64,000 bases of DNA from Aristolochia californica (GCA_029961685.1 JARWKL010000006.1:10050748-10114747), one strand, 5' to 3'. Shown: positions 22,601 to 33,189, numbered from the stretch's first letter. A program made the numbers and translations. Notes: a model not told the origin generated them from the letters alone.

Positions 22601-23413
22601 CCTCCTCAAATTAGTTTTATAAATGAGATTTCCGAATTGAGAAATATGGAAGAACATCACCTTAGTTTCCTGCATAAAGAAATTCAGTTTTTAACTCTTG
22701 AACAACAACTGGAAACTATAGCTATCAAAGAGAAAATTATTTCTCTTCAGAAAATATTAGCCCAAGAAATTTTTAGTGACATTCCTACTGCTTTTTGGGA
22801 TCGACATAAATATATTGTATCTTTACCCTATATTGATGGGTTCAATGAAAGAACCATTCCGACAAAAGCAAGACCTAGTCAAATGAAACATGCTTTGCTA
22901 GATCTTTGCAAAAAGGAAATCCAAAATCTATTGGATAAAAAATTAATTAGAAAATCGTACTCTTCATGGAGTTGTACTGCATTTTATGTCAATAAAAATG
23001 CAGAAAAGGAATCCTAGATTAGTGGTTAATTATAAACCACTCAATGATTGTTTGAGATAGATTAGGTATCCTATCCCAAACAAAAAAGATTTATTAGACA
23101 GATTGTTTTCTGCTAAAATCTTTTCCAAATTTGATTTGAAATCTGGATATTGGCAAATTCAAATTACTGAAAAGGATAAATATAGAACTACATTCAGTGT
23201 CCCTTTTGGTCACTTTGAATGGAATGTTATGCCTTTCGGTTTGAAGAATGCTCCATCTGAATTTCAAAATATCATGAATGTTATATTTGCTCCTTATTCT
23301 GAAATTACCATTGTTTATATTGATGATATCCTTGTTTATTCAGAATCTATTGATGCTCATTTTAAGCATTTACATATTTTCAAAACAGTTATTCGAAAAC
23401 ATGGGTTGGTGAT
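19658..23413 (+). pseudogene. Capsid-zinc finger-protease-RT polyprotein, first copy (B3)
   Basis: ATG 19658 begins a 439-codon open stretch (CP N-terminal half) ending at TAA 20975-20977 (TAT in sisters). The same frame reopens to 23017. CP homology includes the conserved WWDNIL segment (~20934). A basic Arg/Lys/His-rich tail precedes the CCHC finger (CYKC...H...C, 21635-21676). The protease follows (here DGGAD at ~22294 instead of DSGAD). RT begins at ~22830. A ~10-bp deletion at 23015 shifts the frame; RT motifs FSKFDLKSGYWQI and YIDD (23316-23327) continue in another frame. RT is cut by the duplication joint at ~23413. Confidence 0.88.
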
Positions 23414-25053
23414 ATTATGCCTTATCCTGTCTATCAGAAGATGACCCCGATTGTAGTTGTTCACACTTACAATCTGTGGCCGAAATGCATCAGATTAATG
23501 TTCTTACTAATGATCAAAAAATTATGCTCGAGAACATTGATCAAGAGGAAGATCCTCAAACCAAAAGATATTTAATCAAATAATATCTTGATCAAATTCA
23601 AAGTACTTCAAAGCTACCTCCCATTCCAGGAGTAAAACCTTATTCTTTGAAGGAAATTATTGGTCGTTATGCTGAAACCAATGCTTCACAACAACCTGTA
23701 TCAATCTCCTCATTACAAGGAGAAATTAAAGAAATCAAGCTTGAATTAAAAGAATTAAAATCCCTTTATAAAAAACTTGAAGACAAATGTGCACAAACTA
23801 GTGTACTACAAGAAAAGAAATCTGAAGAATCTTTTCTTAATCAAATTACTAAAGTCATCCATCAAAGATGGCATACTGTGATTAATTTAGTTATTGATCA
23901 GAACTTTGTCATTCCTAAATTAACAACTCTGATTGATAGTGGAGCAGACTTAAACTGCATCCAGGAAGGGTTGATTCCAACCCAATATTTTGAGAAAACC
24001 ACTCAAACATTGGCCAATGCCAATGGAGAAAAAATAAAAATTAAATATAAATTAAATAATGCCTCCATCTGCACTAATGATCAGTGCATTATTACCGACT
24101 TCTTGTTAGTCAAAAATATGACTCAACAAGTCATTCTAGGTACTCCTTTTCTGGAGAAAATAATGCCAATCAAAGACATAGACAACCATGGAATTCATGG
24201 ACAGGTTAATAATAAACCTATATATTTCTCTTTCAAATCTCCTCCTCAAATTAGTTTTATAAATGAGATATCCGAATTGAGAAATGTGAAAGAACATCAC
24301 CTTAGTTTCCTGCATAAAGAAATTCAGTTTTTAACTCTTGAACAACAACTGGAAACTATAGTTATCAAAGAGAAAATTATTTCTCTTCAGAAAATATTAG
24401 CCCAAGAAATTTTTAGTGACATTCCTACTGCTTTTTGGGATCATTAAATATATTGTATCTTTACCCTATATTGATGGGTTCAATGAAAGAACTATTCCGA
24501 CAAAAGCAAGACCTAGTCAAATGAAACATGCTTTGCTAGATCTTTGTAAAAAGGAAATCCAAAATCTATTGGATAAAAAATTAATTAGAAAATCGTACTC
24601 TTCATGGAGTTGTACTGCATTTTATGTCAATAAAAATGCAGAAAAGGAATCCTAGATTAGTGGTTAATTATAAACCACTCAATGATTGTTTGAGATAGAT
24701 TAGGTATCCTATCCCAAACAAAAAAGATTTATTAGACAGATTGTTTTCTGCTAAAATCTTTTCCAAATTTGATTTGAAATCTAGATATTGGCAAATTCAA
24801 ATTATTGAAAAGGATAAATATAAAACTGCATTCAGTGTCCCTTTTGGTCACTTTGAATGGAATGTTATGCTTTTCGGTTTGAAAAATGCTCCATCTGAAT
24901 TTCAAAAAATCATGAATGTTATATTTGCTCCTTATTCTGAATTTACCATTGTTTATATTGATGATATCCTTGTTTATTCAGAATCTATTGATGCTCATTT
25001 TAAGCATTTACATGTTTTCAAAACAGTTATTCGAAAACATGGGTTGGTGATAT
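21774..25053 (+). repeat. 1640-bp internal tandem duplication in B3
   Basis: Bases 21774-23413 (acidic linker after the zinc finger through RT YIDD) are repeated directly after, at 23414-25053. Both copies carry the same ~10-bp deletion (23015 and 24655), so the duplication happened after that mutation. The second copy has its own 2-bp loss near 24444. The joint shows only 2-3 bp of microhomology. Confidence 0.9.
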
Positions 25054-25781
25054 CGGCACCGAAAATTAAATTTTTTCAGACCTCTGTTAGATTTTTAGGT
25101 CACAATATTCACAAAGTAAAAGTAGTTCCCATTGATAGAAGCATTGAGTTTGCCTCCAAGTTTTCGGATGAATTACTGGAGAAAACTCAACTTCAGAGAT
25201 TTCTAGGAAGTCTCAATTATATTGCGGATTATTATCCTCATCTTGCCCAAGACTCCGCAATATTACATAAAAGACTTAGAAAGAATCCTGAGCCTTGGAC
25301 TCCCAAACATACACAGGCAGTCCAATTAATCAAAAGTAAGGGCAAACAACTTCCTTGTCTTAACCTTACCAACCCTTCTTATCCGAAGGTTGTAGAGACA
25401 GATGTCTCCCATATAGGCTATGGTGGCATATTAAAACAAAGAAATCCATCTGGTAAAGAAGAACTTGTTCGATTTACCTCTGGTAACTGGCATGATGCAT
25501 AGATTAATTATTCCACTGTTAAAAAAGAAATATTGGCAATAATTAAGTGCGTTCATAAATTCCAAGATGATTTATTAAATCAAAAATTCCTTTTAAGAGT
25601 TGATTGTTCAGTAGCCAAATCGATTCTTAAGAAGGATGTGAAGAATCTTACTTCCAAACAAATCTTTGCCAGATGGCAGGCGGAATTAAGCGCCTTTGAT
25701 TTTGATATAGAACATATCAAAGGAGAATTAAACTCCTTACCTGATTTTCTAACCCGTGAATTTCTACAAGGTCAAAACATG
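23414..25781 (+). pseudogene. Protease-RT-RNase H polyprotein, second (duplicated) copy (B3)
   Basis: Begins mid-linker without a start codon. It has a TAA at 23581-23583, then an open stretch to 24447 with the intact protease motif DSGAD (~23935). A 2-bp deletion at ~24444 and the shared deletion at ~24655 shift the frame. RT resumes at 24741 with YIDD (24954-24965) and runs through the RNase H VETD segment to TAG 25500-25502 (CAG in sisters). The RNase H end is open from 25533. A 1-bp deletion in the ATGTATAA junction removes the usual stop, so RNase H reads in frame into ORF3. Confidence 0.88.
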
Positions 25782-27067
25782 TATAACCCCGCAAGGGGCA
25801 ATCCACTTCCAATGAGAGGATGTGGAAATCAACAATCCAGAGGCCGAGGCCGAAAGAATCAAGAACGAGGAAATTCCTCAGACAAGAAGGGCAAAGCCCC
25901 AGTGTCGTATAAGGAGACACTTGAAGTAGAACTAGAGTATAGTACTCTTCCGGATACGGAGACAATTTTACTCCTCAATAAAGAGGACCTTGAGGGTACA
26001 TTGGATTCCTGGGAGATGTTACAGAAATGGCTTGGAGAAGCCTACTGTCCCATCCGTGCAAGAAAATGATGGTATTCCTTTGAATCCATTTTGGTTCACC
26101 TAAATTCTATTTCAGTGCATTATACACTGACAAATGTGGCTAAATGGGATAGCCCAAAAGTGTACAGTAAATGTACGATACAAAGATTCATGCATCCCTC
26201 AACATGGGGAAAATTTGATTTAGCTAAAGCAGCTAACCTTCCTAATGATAAGGAATTTAATTATTGGGATTATATGGATTCTTGGTATAATACCTTTTAT
26301 TACCAAAATCCCTCCCATAGACATTCATGGTTTTTCCAAGGGAAAAGAATGTCTTTCAGAGGTCCTTACCTCTACCCAGTTGGGTATTTGCATGGTGGAA
26401 CAAATTTGGGCCACCCATTTCTATCTTACCTGAGCCCATTATGGTTCGTTTTGCAAAGTGGACTAAATCCAATCCTGAGCTTAAAGCTCTGGGTTATGAA
26501 AAAACCCCAAAGAATTGGGACAATCTTATCTTCTTTATGGTATTTTCTTTACCATGGATTTGGAGATGGGATTGTACTACAGGCTTTAATGATAAAAGCC
26601 TACCAGTGTTATTAAGAACATTTCATGTTCGTTGGTGGAAAAATTTCCCCAACCTAGATACAAAAGTAGAAGAAATTGAGTCTGCTATCATTAACAATGA
26701 AAATAATCTTGGATTGCATCGCGTCCCGGAAGTCCATTATGACTCCGACAATTTATTTTCAAGTTTCAAAACTCAATTGAAGAGTTTGATTCCGAATATA
26801 TCGGAAAAAGATATTATGAAAAAATTATTAGAATCAATGAAGGATTCTATGGTTACTAAGTGCAATGAAGGCACATCATCTCACCCTGCCGATGACAACA
26901 TGTCAGTTTCTGAACCATCAGCTGCAGAAGATGATGAAGACATCGAGGACTTTAATAGTACCAAGCATGATGATAATGCTAATGAATTCTTACCTGATAG
27001 TCAGCCTCCCGAGGATCCTGACGAATATATTAATGCAATGATAGAGATGTTTAAAGCAACATCTTAA
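25779..27067 (+). pseudogene. ORF3, Trp-rich protein (B3 copy)
   Basis: ATG 25779-25781, here in frame with the preceding RNase H. A TGA at 26067-26069 (CGA in B1) and a 1-bp deletion near 26336 break the frame. From 26327 the rest is open in the next frame: Trp/Pro-rich core, the KDIMKKLLESMKDSMV helix, acidic Glu/Asp stretch and the DPDEYINAMIEMF end. It stops at TAA 27065-27067, slightly early compared with B1. The basic RGRGRKN-like N-terminus is kept. Function unknown, as for the other copies. Confidence 0.8.
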
Positions 27068-27087
27068 GGAAAATAATTGTGCAGGAT

Positions 27088-27429
27088 ATGACTATGACAG
27101 ACACATCTATTTCAGATTCGTCAGCCAAGTCCGTCCAAAGGCAACAGAGGAAATCTTATCCTCCGGCCCACAGTTGGCCAATTTGTCACATCATGCCAGG
27201 CTCATACAGTATCTTTGGTCGGCCATTTTCCATAAAGTCACATTCATGGGATGTAGCCAGTAGCCGCCTACATCGGATAAGAGTTAAAGCTCTTCGTCAA
27301 CAAAAGATGCTATGGGACCAAGCCCATCAAAAGTCTTGTTCCAATCTCAATCATGGAGATAAAGATGATAAAGATGACTCATCCCAAAATTTCAATTATA
27401 GAGATGATGACTCACAACCGCCTCAATAA
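27088..27429 (+). CDS. ORF4, 113-aa small basic protein (B3, intact)
   Basis: ATG 27088 to TAA 27427-27429, undisrupted in an element whose other genes are all broken. Residues ~20-80 are rich in Arg, His, Ser and Lys, with the conserved segments WPICHI, YSIFGRPFSIKS, RLHRIRVKALRQQK and WDQAH. The tail is Asp/Asn-rich with repeats coded by CTCAAT...GAGA dyads. GTGCAG lies just upstream of GATATG, a possible splice acceptor. Homologues are at 8453, 47096 (minus) and 59916. It matches no caulimovirid family I can name; RNA binding is a guess from composition. Expression could be by reinitiation or splicing. Confidence 0.65.
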   Translation: MTMTDTSISDSSAKSVQRQQRKSYPPAHSWPICHIMPGSYSIFGRPFSIKSHSWDVASSRLHRIRVKALRQQKMLWDQAHQKSCSNLNHGDKDDKDDSSQNFNYRDDDSQPPQ

Positions 27430-27453
27430 TAGAGGCTTCTTTATGTTTTAGTG

Positions 27454-27504
27454 GTGGATTTCAAATATTTTCAAATCCACTTTATTTCACTCCATCTATA
27501 TAAG
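27454..27504 (+). promoter_or_regulatory. Promoter of B3: perfect-arm hairpin and TATA box (TATATAAG, 27497-27504)
   Basis: The hairpin 27454-27480 has 8-bp perfect arms (GTGGATTT/AAATCCAC). The TATA box follows 17 bases later. The layout is the same as in B1 and E. Confidence 0.7.
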
Positions 27505-27598
27505 GAGTTAGTTTTATTGTGAAGGCATCACTTGAAAAAATCTTCCCCTTTGTCATCAAGGTTGCCTACTCGTGTGTTTTGCAGTATTGAAGTTTTAT

Positions 27599-27628
27599 GT
27601 AAGTACTATGTATGATATTGTGAATAAA
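27599..27628 (+). terminator. R region of B3: GTAAGT and poly(A) signal AATAAA (27623-27628)
   Basis: GTAAGT (27599-27604), a consensus 5' splice site, sits 18 bases before AATAAA. All four B copies with this region keep GTAAGT. The viral sequence ends at ~27717, at the TGG that opens the PBS. Confidence 0.55.
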
Positions 27629-27717
27629 TTAACTTAGTAGTGAGTTAAAGTTATTTTCTGCCTGTTCCACTTCTATTTGCCTTTTGTCAATTTCCCTTCT
27701 TTCCATTGTAATTGGGA

Positions 27718-29950
27718 AAGAAGTAAAGTCGAAAGAAAGAAAGAACAGAACAAAAGAAAAAATAAGAAACAACAAAAAATAAATAAACAAAGAAAGAAAA
27801 AAGAAACAAGAAATATAAGAAAGAAAGAAGTACAAAATAAGAAATAAAGAAAGAAACTAGAAAGAAATAAAAAAATAAAAAAGGAAAGAAGAAAATAAGA
27901 AAGAAAGAAAGAAAGAAAGAAGAAGGAATCAATTAAGAAATAAGGCACATTGAAAAATATTTAATTTTGTTTTTTCTTTCTTTCTTGATTTTTATTTTTT
28001 CTTCCTTCTTTCTTTCTTCCTTTCTATTTCAATTTTTTCATTATTTCTTCTTCTTTCTTTCTTATTCTTTTTTTTACTTGTTTCTTTATTTGTTTCTATT
28101 GTGATTCTTTCTTCTTCTTCACTTATTTCTTATTTCTTTCTATGTGATATTTATTTCATGTTTCTTTCTTTAACTTTGTCTTTCTTTCTTCCTTGCTAGT
28201 TTCATTCCTTTTTCTTTCAATGAAGAAACAAGAAAAAAAGAAAGAAAAAAATGAGCAAGAATAAATAAAGAAATAAGGCACATTGAAAGAAATAAGAAAG
28301 AAGAAAAGAAGAATAAAGAAAGAAAAGAGAAAGATTGGAATAAGAAAGACTTTCTTTCTGACTTATTTGTTTGTTTATTTCTATAATGATTCTTTAATAA
28401 TCCTTCTTTCCTTATTTTTTTTTCTGCATGCCTTTTTTTATTTGTTCTTTCTTGTTTTCTTCATTCTTTCAGTCTTTCTTTCTTGTTTCTTTCTTTCGTT
28501 CTTTCGGTTTCTTTCTTTCATGTTTCTTTCTTTATGTTTGTCTTTCTTTATTCCTTTCTAATTTCATTCCTTTCACTTTCTTCTTTCTTTCTATCTTTCT
28601 TATTCTTTTTATTTCCTTCTTATTTCCTTTTCCCTTTCTTTCATTCTTTCTTTTTTCTTTCTTTCTGTCTTCTTTATTTGTTCATTTATTTTTTCTTTCT
28701 TTTCTTGCTTCTTTCCATCTATATATCTTCTTTGTTTGTTTGTTTGTTTCTTATTTCATTCCGTTTCTCTGTTATAGTTTTTCTTTTTTCATTATTTCTA
28801 TCTTGATTCAATCCTTCTTCCTCTTTTCTTCTTTCTTCTTCTTTTCTTCTTTCTTGTTTTTTTCAATGTGTCTTATTTATTTATGTATTCTTTCTTGTTT
28901 ATTTATCTCTTTCTTTTTTTATTTCTTCTTTCTTTATTTCTCTTTTTTTTTATTTCTTTCAATGTTTATGTTTCTTTTGTTTCTTTTCCCTGTTTCTTTT
29001 TTCATTCCTTCAATTGTCTTTCCTTCTTTCTAATTTCTTTCTTTTTTATTCTTTCTTTTTTTTTTATTTTTTTATTTTTCCTTCTTCTTTTCATCTTTCA
29101 AATTTCTTTCAATGAGCCTTATTTCTTTATTTATTCCTTCTTGTTTCTATCTTTCTTGTTTCTTTCTTTCTTTCTTTCTTTATATACTCTTTCTTGCTAG
29201 AACCAAACAAACAAACAAACAAACAAGTCGGAAGAAAGAAAACAAAAAGAAAGAAAAAATGAAAAAAATGAAAAAAGAAAAACTAAAGAATCTAGAAAGA
29301 AAGAAAGAAAAAAACAAAAGAAAGACAAAATATAGAAAGAAAGTAAGATAAAAATAAGAAAGATAGATAGATAGAATAAGGACCAAAGAAAAAAGAAGCA
29401 AAAAATCAAGAAACAAGATAAAAAGAAAGATGAAAATAAACAAGAAAGAGACAAGAAAAGAAGAAGAAAGAAACAAAGAAGACAAAAAGAAAGAAACAAG
29501 AATGAAAGAAAAAATAAAAAATAAAAAAAAAAGTGAAAGAAGAGAAAGTAAAGAATCAAGAAAGAATGAAGCAAGAAACAAGGAAAAAAGAATGAAAGAA
29601 ACATAAACAATGAAATAAAGAAACAAAAAATATCTGAAAAAACAGAAATAAACAATAAATAAAGATAGAAAGAAGAATGAAAGAAAGAAGAAAGAAAGAA
29701 AGAAACAAGAAAGAAAGAAACAAGAAAGAAAGAAATAAGAAAGAAAGAAAGAAAGAAAGAAAGAAGACTGAAAGAAAGAAAGAAAGATATAAAGACCAAA
29801 AAAAAGAAAGAAAGATAAAAAAATGGAAGAAGAAAGAAATAAATAAAGCCAAAAAATAATAGATAGAAACAAGAAAGAAAAAGGAAAGAAAATAGAAAGG
29901 GAGAAAGAATGACAAATATAAAAAAAGAAACATGAAAGAAAGAAACCATC
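27718..29950 (+). repeat. GAAA/TTTC tracts with polarity flips
   Basis: Purine-rich to ~27955, pyrimidine-rich to ~28220, purine-rich to ~28350, pyrimidine-rich to ~29200, then purine-rich. The part 28420-29110 matches 51745-52460 in inverted orientation. 27750-27945 resembles 18760-18945. Low-complexity ORFs rich in Phe, Ser and Leu or in Lys, Glu and Arg are artefacts. No gene is seen. Confidence 0.85.
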
Positions 29951-30034
29951 TTTTCTATGCAGTCTCTTTTCTATCATAGTCTTTTCTATTTGCCAGTCTT
30001 TTCTATGCAGTCTCTTCTCTTATCATAGTCTTTT

Positions 30035-30223
30035 CTATTTGCCATCAAGTGTGGTTAAATTATTGATGGCCTCGGAGTCATAGTCATAGTCATCTTCGCC
30101 TTGTGAATAACATTGTAAAGTCTGAGTGCCGGAGTCTGTGGACCCGGTTCTGCTAGATTTATCTGAATCTTTCTTCTCATATCCTTGATCTTTTAAATAT
30201 TCTCTGAAATATTCATCCATCAT
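30035..30223 (-). pseudogene. Transactivator/viroplasmin C-terminal 62 codons (fragment 1)
   Basis: Minus-strand frame of 62 codons ending at TAG (30035-30037). It matches the acidic C-terminus of the element C transactivator ORF: a FREYLKDQGYEK segment, a Ser/Thr-Gly stretch, then CYSQ followed by Asp/Glu/Tyr residues and a terminal DGK. The rest of the gene is missing and GAAA tract follows directly. It is a decayed 3' fragment carried inside the satellite-like unit, not a free gene. Confidence 0.75.
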
Positions 30224-31110
30224 CTTTTTAAGAAAGAAAGTAAGATAAAAATAAGAAAGATAGATAGAAAGAATAAGGACCAAAGAAAAAAGAAGCAAAA
30301 AATCAAGAAACAAGATAGAAAGAAAGATGAAAATAAACAAGAAAGAGACAAGAAAAGAGGAAGAAAGAAACAAAGAAGACAAAAAGAAAGAAACAAGAAT
30401 GAAAGAAAAAAAAAGTGAAAGAAGAGAAAATAAAGAATCAAGAAAGAATGAAGCAAGAAAGATTAAAGAAAGATTAAAGAAACAAAGAAAGAAATAGGAT
30501 TAAAAAAGATGAAGAAACAAACAAATGAACAAAAGAAAGACAAAAGATAGAAACAAAGATAGAAAGATAGATAAAAATAAACAAGAAAGAAGGAAAAAGA
30601 GAGGAAGAAAGAAAGAATGAAGAAAGAAACAAGGAAAAAAGAATGAAAGAAACATAAACAATGAAATAAAGAAACAAAAAATATCGAAAAAAACAGAAAG
30701 AAACAATAATTAAAGATTGAAAGAAGAATGAAAGAAAAAAGAAAGAAAGAAAGAAAGAAAGGAGAAAGAAAGAAACAAGAAAGAAAGAAATAAGAAAGAA
30801 AGAAAGAAACAAGAAAGAAAGAAACAAGAAAGAAAGAAATAAGAAAGAAAGAAAGAAGACTAAAAGAAAGAAAGAAAGATATAAAGACCAAAAAAAAGAA
30901 AGAAAGATAAAAAAATGAAAGAAGAAAGAAATAAATAAAGCCAAAAAATAATAGATAGAAACAAGAAAGAAAAAGGAAAGAAAATAGAAAGGGAGAAAGA
31001 ATGACAAATATAAAAAAAAAAACATAAAAGAAAGTAACCATCTTTTCTATCATAGTCTTTTCTATTTGCCAATCTTTTCTATGCAGTCTCTTCTCTTATC
31101 ATAGTCTTTT

Positions 31111-31299
31111 CTATTTGCCATCAAGTGTGGTTAAATTATTGATGGCCTCGGAGTCATAGTCATAGTCATCTTCGCCTTGTGAATAACATTGTAAAGTCTG
31201 AGTGCCTGAGTCTGTGGACCCAGTTTTGCTAGATTTATCTGAATCTTTCTTCTCATATCCTTGATCTTTTAAAGATTCTCTGAAATATTCAGCCATCAT
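31111..31299 (-). pseudogene. Transactivator/viroplasmin C-terminal 62 codons (fragment 2)
   Basis: Near-identical to the fragment at 30035-30223, again ending DGK-stop and again breaking at the same Met-Met codons into GAAA tract. Amplification of the whole unit explains both copies better than two insertions. It differs from the C and C' copies at several positions (for example QGEDDYDYD instead of QEEDDDFEYD), so it came from a related but distinct virus copy. Confidence 0.75.
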
Positions 31300-32054
31300 C
31301 TTTTTAAGAAAGAAATTAAGATAAAAATAAGAAAGATAGATAGAATAAGGACCAAAGAAAAAAGAAGCAAAAAATCAAGAAACAAGATAGAAAGAAAGAA
31401 GAAAATAAACAAGAAAGAGACAAGAAAAGAGGAAGAAAGAAACAAAAAAGACAAAAAGAAAGAAACAAGAATGAAAGAAAAAATACAAAATAAAAAAAGT
31501 GAAAGAAGAGAAAATAAAGAATCAAGAAAAAATGAAGCAAGAAAGATTAAAGAAACAAAGAAAGAAATAGGATTAAAAAAGATGAAGAAACAAACAAACA
31601 AACAAAAGAAAGACAAAAGATAGAAACAAAGATAGAAAGATAGATAAAAATACACAATAAAGAAGGAAAAAGAGAGGAAGAAAGAAAGAATGAAGCAAGA
31701 AACAAGGAAAAAAGAATGAAAGAAACATAAACAATGAAATAAAGAAACAAAAAATATCTGAAAAAAATAGAAAGAAACAATAAATAAAGATAGAAAGAAG
31801 AATGAAAGAAAGAAGAAAGAAAGAAAGAAAGAAACAAGAAAGAAAGAAACAAGAAAGAAAGAAATAAGAAAGAAAGAAAGAAAGAAAGAAGACTGAAAGA
31901 AAGAAAGAAATATATAAAGACCAAAAATAAGAAAGAAAGATAAAAGAAATGGAAGAAGAAAGAAATAAATAAAGCCAAAAAAAATAGATAGAAACAAGTA
32001 TCCAGATCCATTCACTCACTCTTTCATTCATATCCTCTTAACATTACACAAAGC

Positions 32055-32062
32055 TATTTATA
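32055..32062 (-). promoter_or_regulatory. TATA box of the C' promoter (minus strand)
   Basis: Minus-strand TATAAATA within GGCTATAAATAGC, ~500 bases downstream of the transactivator stop, fits the pregenomic promoter of this lineage. Transcription would run leftward into GAAA tract at 31998. Element C on the plus strand lost this part. Confidence 0.65.
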
Positions 32063-32284
32063 GCCAAACCTTGCCGACACTAGGAGGCAAAAGGAATCAC
32101 TCGGGTGCTCATTGGGCCCCATCGACAATGATAGATCCTTTTTTGCTTTCCAGGTGTTCGGTTCTAAAACTTTATAAAAAGTAAACAGGAAAACTTTACA
32201 AAAAGTAAATAGAAAAGGACAATCATTGATCACTCGAACAATCTTCTTTCTGTCATGATCTTGCAAACTCTCGAGTCTTCGTTC

Positions 32285-32420
32285 TGTCATATCTTCTTTC
32301 TGTCATGATCTTGAAAACCACAGGCTGTACTGCTTTTTGAAAATTGTGGGCTGCTTCAAATGGTTTCTTGAAAACCATGTACATTCTTGCTGCTTGAAAC
32401 GGTTTCTTGAAAACTATGTA
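32285..32420 (-). repeat. Repeated TTCnnGAA palindromes upstream of the C' TATA box
   Basis: GGTTTCTTGAAAACC or close variants occur three times (around 32310, 32363 and 32401). The core TTCNNGAA is the half-site pair of heat-shock elements. Two TTCTGTCATGATCTTG repeats (~32240-32310) lie beside them. An enhancer role is inferred from position only. Confidence 0.5.
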
Positions 32421-32558
32421 CATGCTTCAAAACCCAGATTGCTTTTGCTTTTGGCTGAGAATTTTTTTATTTATTTTTATCCATTCTATCCATTCTCATT
32501 TCTATAGTACAGTCTTATTTGCCATCTTTTCTATCCAGTCTCTTTTCTATAGTAAAGT

Positions 32559-33127
32559 CTATTTGCCATCACGTGTTATTAGATTATTGATGGCTTCAGA
32601 GTCATATTCAAAATCATCATCCTCTTCTTGTGAATAACACTATAAAGTTTGGGTTCCCGTGGACCCAGTTTTGCTAGATGTCTCAGAGTATCTCTTTTCA
32701 TAACCTTGATCTTTTAAATATTCTCTAAAATATTCGTCCATCATCTTTCTGATTTTGTCTTCTTCTATTTCTGGATTTTGTTCTTTGTTCGTGTCTTTGT
32801 GCTGTTCTATTTGCATTTTTGGCAAATGCCCAGCCATCAACGGACTTGATATGTCTTTACCGCCACCGTTTGAGCCGGACTAGCTAGTGAAAACCCTTCA
32901 CTAGTAGGGGTCTGGGTACTGAAAGTACCTGTTGCCTTGGCCTTCCAAATCCTGTTTTCTTCTTCAAGAGTCTTTATATATTCTTTCTGGAAGTCGTTCT
33001 TTTCTTCCAATAGTCTTCTTTTTTCATTCAGTCTCTGTATAGTCTTTGCTAATGTATCACAATGGTCACAAAAAATGATTCTTTTGTTGTCTTTTGCTAA
33101 TCCATAAGAAACTTGATCTTCTCTCAT
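32559..33127 (-). pseudogene. Transactivator/viroplasmin C-terminal half (C')
   Basis: The minus-strand frame starts at MREDQVSYGL (33127), covers a CxxC motif (CDHCDT) and a heptad coiled coil (residues ~25-65). It shifts frame near 32840 by a small indel, then continues as MAGHLPK to the acidic tail and a TAG at 32559-32561. A TAG near 32640 replaces CAG. The viroplasmin-like N-terminal domain is missing because the fragment begins downstream of it. It is very similar to element C 38013-38582. Confidence 0.82.
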
Positions 33128-33189
33128 ATGTCTATATTTATACCTAGAATTCCCAGAAGACAGATACTAAGAAGAGAACAAAATATACA

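Larger units (their letters stand above)
18947..27717 (+). mobile_element. Endogenous pararetrovirus B3, nearly full genome with internal duplication
   Basis: It runs from the movement protein (first part inverted) through CP, protease, RT, a 1640-bp tandem duplication, RNase H, ORF3, ORF4, promoter and R region. It stops exactly where the primer-binding site should begin. Removing the duplication and adding the leader length seen in E gives about 7.87 kb, matching the unit length measured in E. It is flanked on both sides by GAAA tract. Confidence 0.88.
29951..31997 (-). repeat. ~1.07-kb higher-order repeat: GAAA tract plus C-lineage 3' end
   Basis: A unit made of ~850 bp of GAAA tract and ~220-280 bp of C-lineage sequence (transactivator C-terminus and beginning of the intergenic region, minus strand) ends at ~30232 and again at ~31300. 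A third GAAA portion runs into C' at 31998. The viral pieces in units 1 and 2 break at the same place, before the codons for MMDEY or MMAEY. Confidence 0.8.
31998..33130 (-). mobile_element. EPRV fragment C' (badna/tungro-like lineage, minus strand)
   Basis: On the minus strand this is the 3' part of the transactivator ORF, then the intergenic region with repeated motifs and a TATA box. It is cut at 31998 by GAAA tract. At ~33130 it meets element C head to head. 32460-33130 is the reverse complement of 38009-38683 in C, giving ~670-bp inverted arms about 4.9 kb apart. Confidence 0.85.
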
